Positions 59,623 to 64,000 of a DNA stretch of 64,000 nucleotides are shown here, piece after piece. The notes under the pieces were generated by a model. It saw nothing but the letters and a program-made list of their open reading frames with translations, made no database searches and was not told where the DNA came from. How positions within the stretch are numbered: the first letter of the stretch is position 1; every line of letters starts with the position of its first letter. The position numbers were made by a program, and so were the translations under genes. Origin of the DNA: an uncultured Gemmiger sp. (lineage in GTDB: Bacteria > Bacillota > Clostridia > Oscillospirales > Ruminococcaceae); assembly GCA_944382835.1 (NCBI GenBank), contig CALWNP010000002.1, forward strand, positions 1 through 64,000. Reading direction: 5' to 3'.

Positions 59623-60450
59623 ATGGCAAACTTCCGACTCTACTATTTTTCCGAAGTTCTCAAGATGAAGGTGGGCGTCAACGTCATCATCCCCGAGAAC
59701 ACCTGGGGCCATTCCCTGGCCGACCGTCCCAAAGGATACCGGTATCCGGTGCTCTGGCTGCAGTCCGGCGGCGGTTTTGACTACACCGACTGGCAGCGCT
59801 ACACCGCCCTGGAACTTTACGCCTCGGAGGTCGGTGTGGCGGTGGTTTGCTCCGGCACCTACTGCTCCGGCTATATGGACACCGTCCACGGGGACTTCAA
59901 ATACTTCTCCCAGCTCTCCATCGAGACCCCTAAGGTGGTCCGCCACCTCTTCCCCCTGTCGGAGGACCCCCAGCAGAACTTCCTGGCCGGCTTCTCCATG
60001 GGCGGCTACGGCTCGCTGAAATGGCTGGTGCGGGACCCCGAACAGTTCGGGGCCATCGGCCTCTTCTCGGGGCTGAAGAACGTGGCCGACCTGCCCATCG
60101 ACGACGGCATGCGGGATGGCAACGATGAATTTTACATGTTTGACACCGCCTTCGGCAAGCAGGAGTACATTGTCAACACCGAAAACGACATCTGCTACAT
60201 GATCGACAAGCAGATGGCCGCCGGCAAGAAGTTCCCCCGGGCCTACATGGCCACCGGTGTGGAGGACGCCCACTACCAGGACAACGTCACCTTCATGGAC
60301 AAATACGCCAAACAGGGCCTGGACATCTACCGCACCATCGACCACGGCTACCACAACTGGGAGTACTGCGACAAGCACGTCAAGAAATACCTGGACTGGC
60401 TGGTCTCGGAGGGCAAGATCAAGGAGTCCTTTGTCCGGGCCAGCGAGTAA
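59623..60450 (+). CDS. CE1-like esterase, intact
   Basis: A 275-residue paralogue of the protein encoded at 48779. The elbow is GFSMGGYG with Ser125 and the His block is GYHNWEYC. Like its paralogue it is followed at once by a gene for a serine-less homologue. There is no signal peptide. The GAGGAG site is about 13 bases upstream of the ATG, a little far. Confidence 0.88.
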   Translation: MANFRLYYFSEVLKMKVGVNVIIPENTWGHSLADRPKGYRYPVLWLQSGGGFDYTDWQRYTALELYASEVGVAVVCSGTYCSGYMDTVHGDFKYFSQLSIETPKVVRHLFPLSEDPQQNFLAGFSMGGYGSLKWLVRDPEQFGAIGLFSGLKNVADLPIDDGMRDGNDEFYMFDTAFGKQEYIVNTENDICYMIDKQMAAGKKFPRAYMATGVEDAHYQDNVTFMDKYAKQGLDIYRTIDHGYHNWEYCDKHVKKYLDWLVSEGKIKESFVRASE

Positions 60451-60465
60451 GGAGGGAGCACAAAT

Positions 60466-61233
60466 ATGGCACAGATTGAAATGAATGCACTGTCGGTCAT
60501 CACCTGCGGCTCCATCTCGGTGCGGATTTTCCTGCCTGAGATGAACCTGCTGGCCCTGGACGACAAGGAACATCAGAAGAAATACCCGGTCCTCTGGCTG
60601 CTGCACAACGAGGGCGGCGCCGCCCTGGACTGGCTTTCCACCCCCGCCGAGCAGCTGGCTGCCAAGTACGGCATCTTCATCATCGCGCCGGACCAGCACC
60701 ACTGCCTGTGCACCAACATGAAGTTCGGCCCCCGGTTTGAGGTCTTCCTCAGCACCGAGCTGCCGGGCATCTGCCGCAACAACCTGCCCATCTCGGAGGA
60801 CCCGGCCCAAAACTGGGTCGGCGGCGTGGGCACCGGCGGCTACGGCGCCCTCAAGATGGCCCTCAAGTACCCCGAGACCTTCTCCAAGGCGGTTTCGTTC
60901 AACGGGGTGCTGGACCTGGAAGCCATCTGCAAGAAGGCCGCCGCCGGCGAGGAAACCGGCATCTACCACAACAAGGCTTCGCTGGAGGCGGTGTTCGGAG
61001 ACCTGGACAGCTTTGCCGGCAGCGAGAATGATCTGTACGCCCTGGCCAAGAAACCCACCCAGGCCAAGCTCTGGATGGGCTGGGAACAGGACGCCCCGGT
61101 GGCGGAGGAAAACCGCCGTCTGGCCGATTTGCTGGGCGATGCCGCCCAGACCGTCACCCTTGGCGCCGGCGCCGACCTGGGTTCCTGCCAGGCCAGCCTG
61201 CCCGCCGCGGTGGAATGGCTGATGAAAGGCTGA
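60466..61233 (+). CDS. Serine-less esterase homologue (probable pseudoenzyme)
   Basis: A 255-residue paralogue of the protein encoded at 49626. The elbow is GVGTGGYG, with Gly122 where Ser is expected, and the C-terminal His block is replaced by GAGADLGS. The two share LEAVFGDL, FPGICR/LPGICR-like wording and GADL. The gene is intact, with GGAGGG before the ATG, and lies 15 bases after the active partner gene. Retention of the same degenerate features in both copies argues for a selected non-catalytic role. Confidence 0.82.
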   Translation: MAQIEMNALSVITCGSISVRIFLPEMNLLALDDKEHQKKYPVLWLLHNEGGAALDWLSTPAEQLAAKYGIFIIAPDQHHCLCTNMKFGPRFEVFLSTELPGICRNNLPISEDPAQNWVGGVGTGGYGALKMALKYPETFSKAVSFNGVLDLEAICKKAAAGEETGIYHNKASLEAVFGDLDSFAGSENDLYALAKKPTQAKLWMGWEQDAPVAEENRRLADLLGDAAQTVTLGAGADLGSCQASLPAAVEWLMKG

Positions 61234-61246
61234 GAGGAGGAACCCC

Positions 61247-62749
61247 ATGAAACTGCATCTGCGCGCCGGCACCCCCGACGATGCCAACCGCGAGTACCTG
61301 CCCGAAAAGATCAAGGGCAGCGACATTGTGGTCAACGAGAACGGCAACAACTCCCAACCCTATCCCGCCGGGCTGCGGGAGGTCACCGGCGTTCTGGCCG
61401 ACGGCCTGGAGGACCGCTGGTATGAGTATGTCCCCGCCAGCTACGACGGCAGCAAGCCGGTGCCGCTGGTGGTGGGCAACCACGGCGGTCTGATGACCGG
61501 CTGGGGCCACGCCATCTACACCTCCTGGACCATGGTGGCCGACCGGGAAGGCTTCATCTGCGTCTTCCCCGACGCCCACTCCAAGCGGATGTGGACGGTG
61601 GAAGGGGTCTTTGACAACTTTGACCCCAAGGACGCCCCCGACCTGCCCATCCAGCTGGCCCCCAAGGACTGGACCGAGAACCACGACCTGAAGTTCCTGG
61701 AAGCCCTGATCCTCCATATGGAAAAGACCTACAACATCGATCCCGGCCGGGTCTTCATGCAGGGCATGTCCATGGGCAACCTGATGACCAGCATGTTCGC
61801 CCGGTACAAGGGCCAGCTGCTGGCCGGCGCCGCCGGTTCCGGCGGGCCCACCAAGCCCGAGCTGCTCTACACCCAGGACGGCCAGATCATCAACCGGGGC
61901 GGCCCCATGGCCATCTGGCAGTCCCGCCCCGAAAAGAACGGCCTGCCCCCGGGAGGCCACTACGACGAGGCGGAGGTCAACAAGTATTCCCGCTTCTACT
62001 GGCTCAAGATCAACGAATGTGACCCCATCCCCCAGATCCGCATCGAGGGAGAGGACAACTTCGCCTTCTACCACGGCAAAAAGGCCGATCTGGTCTATCT
62101 GGACATCAAGAACCGGGACCACGGCCAGACCCTGGACGAAGCCTTCCTCTACTGGGATTACCTCTTCTCGGGGGTGCGCAAGAACCCCGACGGAACCCTG
62201 GAGATGGGCAAGAGCATCCGGCCCCGGGTGGGGGACGAATTTGCCATCGCGGTGTCGGAGGGCTATGACCAGTGCTGGTTCCGCAACCAGCTGCACCCCC
62301 TCAAGACCCCGGCGGTGCGCTGGCAGAAGCTCAAGTACCACGGCCTGAACGGCGGCCAGATTGTCCGCGGTGAGTACCTCTGTGTGCCGCTGAGCTTTTT
62401 GGCCGAGGCGGTGGGCGCCCAGTACCTGCCCAACGAGGACGGCTCGGAGGTGGAGCTGGTGCTGCAGGACGGCCGGCATGTCCAGTTTGCCCGGGGCAGC
62501 ATCGGCTGTGTCATCGACGACACCATGCGCTGCATGTACTGCGAGGCCCTGCACCGCAGCGGCGAGCTGCTGGTGAGCATCGAGTGGTTCTGCAAGTACC
62601 TCTTCAACTACCATGTCTCGTCCTGCAACGGGGTGGTCTATGTCACCGACCACTTCATCGATCTGTCCTACTTCATGGCCGACCTCATCAAGGACCTTTT
62701 TGCCGGCAAGGCCATGCCGGATGATTTTTCCAACATTGTGGTGGACTGA
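61247..62749 (+). CDS. PHB-depolymerase-like esterase with copper-amine-oxidase-N-like C-terminus (copy 3)
   Basis: A 500-residue paralogue of the proteins encoded at 52821 and 54357. The elbow is GMSMGN with Ser175, the His block KNRDHGQT is kept, and the C-terminal VPLSFLAEAVGAQY domain is present. No signal peptide. GAGGAGG precedes the ATG. Together with 59623 and 60466 it forms a unit that parallels the left part of the array. Confidence 0.86.
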   Translation: MKLHLRAGTPDDANREYLPEKIKGSDIVVNENGNNSQPYPAGLREVTGVLADGLEDRWYEYVPASYDGSKPVPLVVGNHGGLMTGWGHAIYTSWTMVADREGFICVFPDAHSKRMWTVEGVFDNFDPKDAPDLPIQLAPKDWTENHDLKFLEALILHMEKTYNIDPGRVFMQGMSMGNLMTSMFARYKGQLLAGAAGSGGPTKPELLYTQDGQIINRGGPMAIWQSRPEKNGLPPGGHYDEAEVNKYSRFYWLKINECDPIPQIRIEGEDNFAFYHGKKADLVYLDIKNRDHGQTLDEAFLYWDYLFSGVRKNPDGTLEMGKSIRPRVGDEFAIAVSEGYDQCWFRNQLHPLKTPAVRWQKLKYHGLNGGQIVRGEYLCVPLSFLAEAVGAQYLPNEDGSEVELVLQDGRHVQFARGSIGCVIDDTMRCMYCEALHRSGELLVSIEWFCKYLFNYHVSSCNGVVYVTDHFIDLSYFMADLIKDLFAGKAMPDDFSNIVVD

Positions 62750-62763
62750 CAGGAGGAGTTTTC

Positions 62764-63864
62764 ATGGAAATTACGCTGCACACCCGGATGGAGGACTACG
62801 GCCAGATGGTGGAGGGCATCACGGTCCAGCTGGACGCTGCCGCCCCCGCCCTGAAACCGGAGGACTTCCACTGTGCCAACTGCTTTGACGATCTGACCGC
62901 GGTGCGGCCCATCGGTGGCATCCGCAAGGTGGAGGCCCAGGGCAACATCCTGGAAGTAACCCCCGACCCCTTCCTCTACCGCTGTGATTTTGCGGTGAGC
63001 TGCCCCGCCCTGGACCTGACCATCACCAAGGAGAGCGCCACCAACACCACCCTCCTCCACGAGGAGATGTTCCGCGCTGTGGTGGAAAACGGGGTCCACT
63101 ACCGGCTGTATGAGCCGGACCACACCGCTCCCCGCCCGCTGATCCTCTTCCTCCACGGAGGCGGCGGCAGCGGCGAGGACAACATGCTCCAGCTCACCGA
63201 CACCATCGGCGCCATCAAGCTGGCCGAGCGGCTGCCCGACATGTATGTGCTGGCCCCCCAGGCTCCCTCGGGCGGGCTGACCATGGAGGAGATGTTCGCC
63301 AAGATGCAGGCCAAGGGCAACCCCTATGCGGTGGACATCGGGGCCGATCCCGACAACGACCGCAACGACCGGGGCTGGAACCGGGAATACCTGGGCCGGG
63401 TCTGTGATGTGATCCGCCGCCTCATCGCCGAGGGCAAGGTGGACCCCCACCGGGTCTACGCCATCGGGATGAGCATGGGCGGTTTCGGCACCATCAAGGT
63501 GGTCTCCTCGGCCCCCGAGCTCTTTGCCGCCTGTGTGCCCATCTGCCCCAGCATGAACGGGGAGAGCTATCCCATCCTGGAAAACTTCCCCGACGTGCCG
63601 GCCTACATTTCCAGCGCCTACATTGACCACCAGGCCAGCCGCCACGCCTATCTGCTGCGGGCGGTGCAGAAACTGTGGGAGAAGGGCCGCCGGGACATCC
63701 GCTTCACCCTCTTCTCCCAGGAGGAGCTGGCGGCCTACGGCATCGGCACCAACCCCAACCTCTCGATGAAGGACCTGTACATGGAAAACCACAACAGCTG
63801 GATCCTGGTCATGCACAACGAATACGGCATCCTGGACTGGATGCTGTCCCACCGCAAACCCTGA
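62764..63864 (+). CDS. PHB-depolymerase/CE1-like esterase with N-terminal beta domain
   Basis: A 366-residue esterase. The first 115 residues appear to be a separate beta-rich domain, followed by FLHGGGGSGEDN, elbow GMSMGGFG with Ser237, and a C-terminal ENHNSW block with the likely His. There is no signal peptide. It differs from the 500-residue copies on either side. AGGAGG precedes the ATG. Confidence 0.86.
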   Translation: MEITLHTRMEDYGQMVEGITVQLDAAAPALKPEDFHCANCFDDLTAVRPIGGIRKVEAQGNILEVTPDPFLYRCDFAVSCPALDLTITKESATNTTLLHEEMFRAVVENGVHYRLYEPDHTAPRPLILFLHGGGGSGEDNMLQLTDTIGAIKLAERLPDMYVLAPQAPSGGLTMEEMFAKMQAKGNPYAVDIGADPDNDRNDRGWNREYLGRVCDVIRRLIAEGKVDPHRVYAIGMSMGGFGTIKVVSSAPELFAACVPICPSMNGESYPILENFPDVPAYISSAYIDHQASRHAYLLRAVQKLWEKGRRDIRFTLFSQEELAAYGIGTNPNLSMKDLYMENHNSWILVMHNEYGILDWMLSHRKP

Positions 63865-63907
63865 CATCCCGGCCCTGTCCCGGGAAATTCAAGAGGAGGC
63901 AAACGCC

Positions 63908-64000
63908 ATGGAACACAAGATCATCCTGCAGCCGGGGGATCTCAACGACGAAAACCGGGACTACCTGCCCGCTGCCATCAAGGGCAGCCGGATGGTGGTC
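63908..64000 (+). CDS. PHB-depolymerase-like esterase (copy 4), cut by the window end
   Basis: Only the first 31 codons are inside the window. They match the N-terminal signature of the three longer copies (LNDENRDYLPAAIKGSRMVV), and GAGGAGG precedes the ATG. The array therefore continues to the right. Confidence 0.8.
   Translation, partial: MEHKIILQPGDLNDENRDYLPAAIKGSRMVV

Noticed and set aside
1-64000. tRNA, rRNA, insertion sequences, phage genes or attachment sites
   Set aside because: No recognisable RNA gene, transposase, integrase or terminal inverted repeats were seen on either strand; the scar near 16.97 kb has no mobile element beside it.

Overview
This GC-rich window is densely packed with genes for uptake and breakdown of sugars and acylated sugars. 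There is no rRNA, tRNA, CRISPR array, transposase or phage gene. Gene types (DUF3502-type sugar-binding lipoproteins, LplB/YtcP-like permease pairs, YesM/YesN-like two-component systems, Crp/Fnr-type and LacI regulators), Gram-positive ribosome binding sites and high GC suggest a gut Clostridia member of the Oscillospiraceae/Ruminococcaceae type (Faecalibacterium, Gemmiger, Subdoligranulum group). That placement is inferred from gene content; no marker gene is present.

Layout. (1) 0.1-6.1 kb, minus strand: operon of a CE1-like esterase, a P-loop kinase, a GH13_18 phosphorylase, a type-B carboxylesterase and a NIF3 protein. (2) 6.4-16 kb: two-component system, an esterase on the minus strand, then an ABC sugar cassette (lipoprotein, two permeases) ending in a beta-lactamase-fold hydrolase. 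(3) 16-21 kb: a scar where a 5'-truncated GH32 gene and a 5'-truncated ScrR-like gene meet head to head, a small membrane protein, and an amylosucrase-like GH13 enzyme with a long Ala/Lys/Pro/Glu repeat N-terminus. (4) 20.5-24.6 kb: Crp/Fnr regulator divergent from a MATE pump, LysR regulator divergent from an alpha/beta hydrolase. (5) 24.7-32 kb: LacI regulator plus a complete sucrose/fructan locus (two permeases, lipoprotein, GH32, fructokinase) with a clear promoter and operator. (6) 32-37.4 kb: metallo-beta-lactamase-fold protein, ABC exporter, MATE pump, polysaccharide deacetylase. (7) 37.5-46.6 kb: second two-component system, a minus-strand MFS/serine hydrolase/CE2-like esterase operon and a sugar-binding lipoprotein. 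(8) 46.9 kb to the right edge: two permeases followed without any evident terminator by a run of thirteen genes: twelve hydrolase-family genes (the last cut by the window end) around one sucrose phosphorylase.

The notable system is region 8. None of its hydrolases has a signal peptide, so they should act in the cytosol on something imported by the ABC permeases. The array contains repeated paralogues, including four esterase domains whose nucleophile serine is replaced by Gly or Ala. Two of these follow an intact esterase gene directly, one is fused to an intact domain in the same polypeptide, and one is a separate gene. Esterases also flank a GH13_18 phosphorylase in region 1. A working hypothesis is import of acylated sucrose or other acylated alpha-glucosides, cytosolic deacylation by a battery of esterases, then phosphorolysis to glucose 1-phosphate. 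The substrate itself cannot be read from sequence. None of the three ABC cassettes has an ATPase gene here, so a shared MsmK-like ATPase elsewhere is expected.
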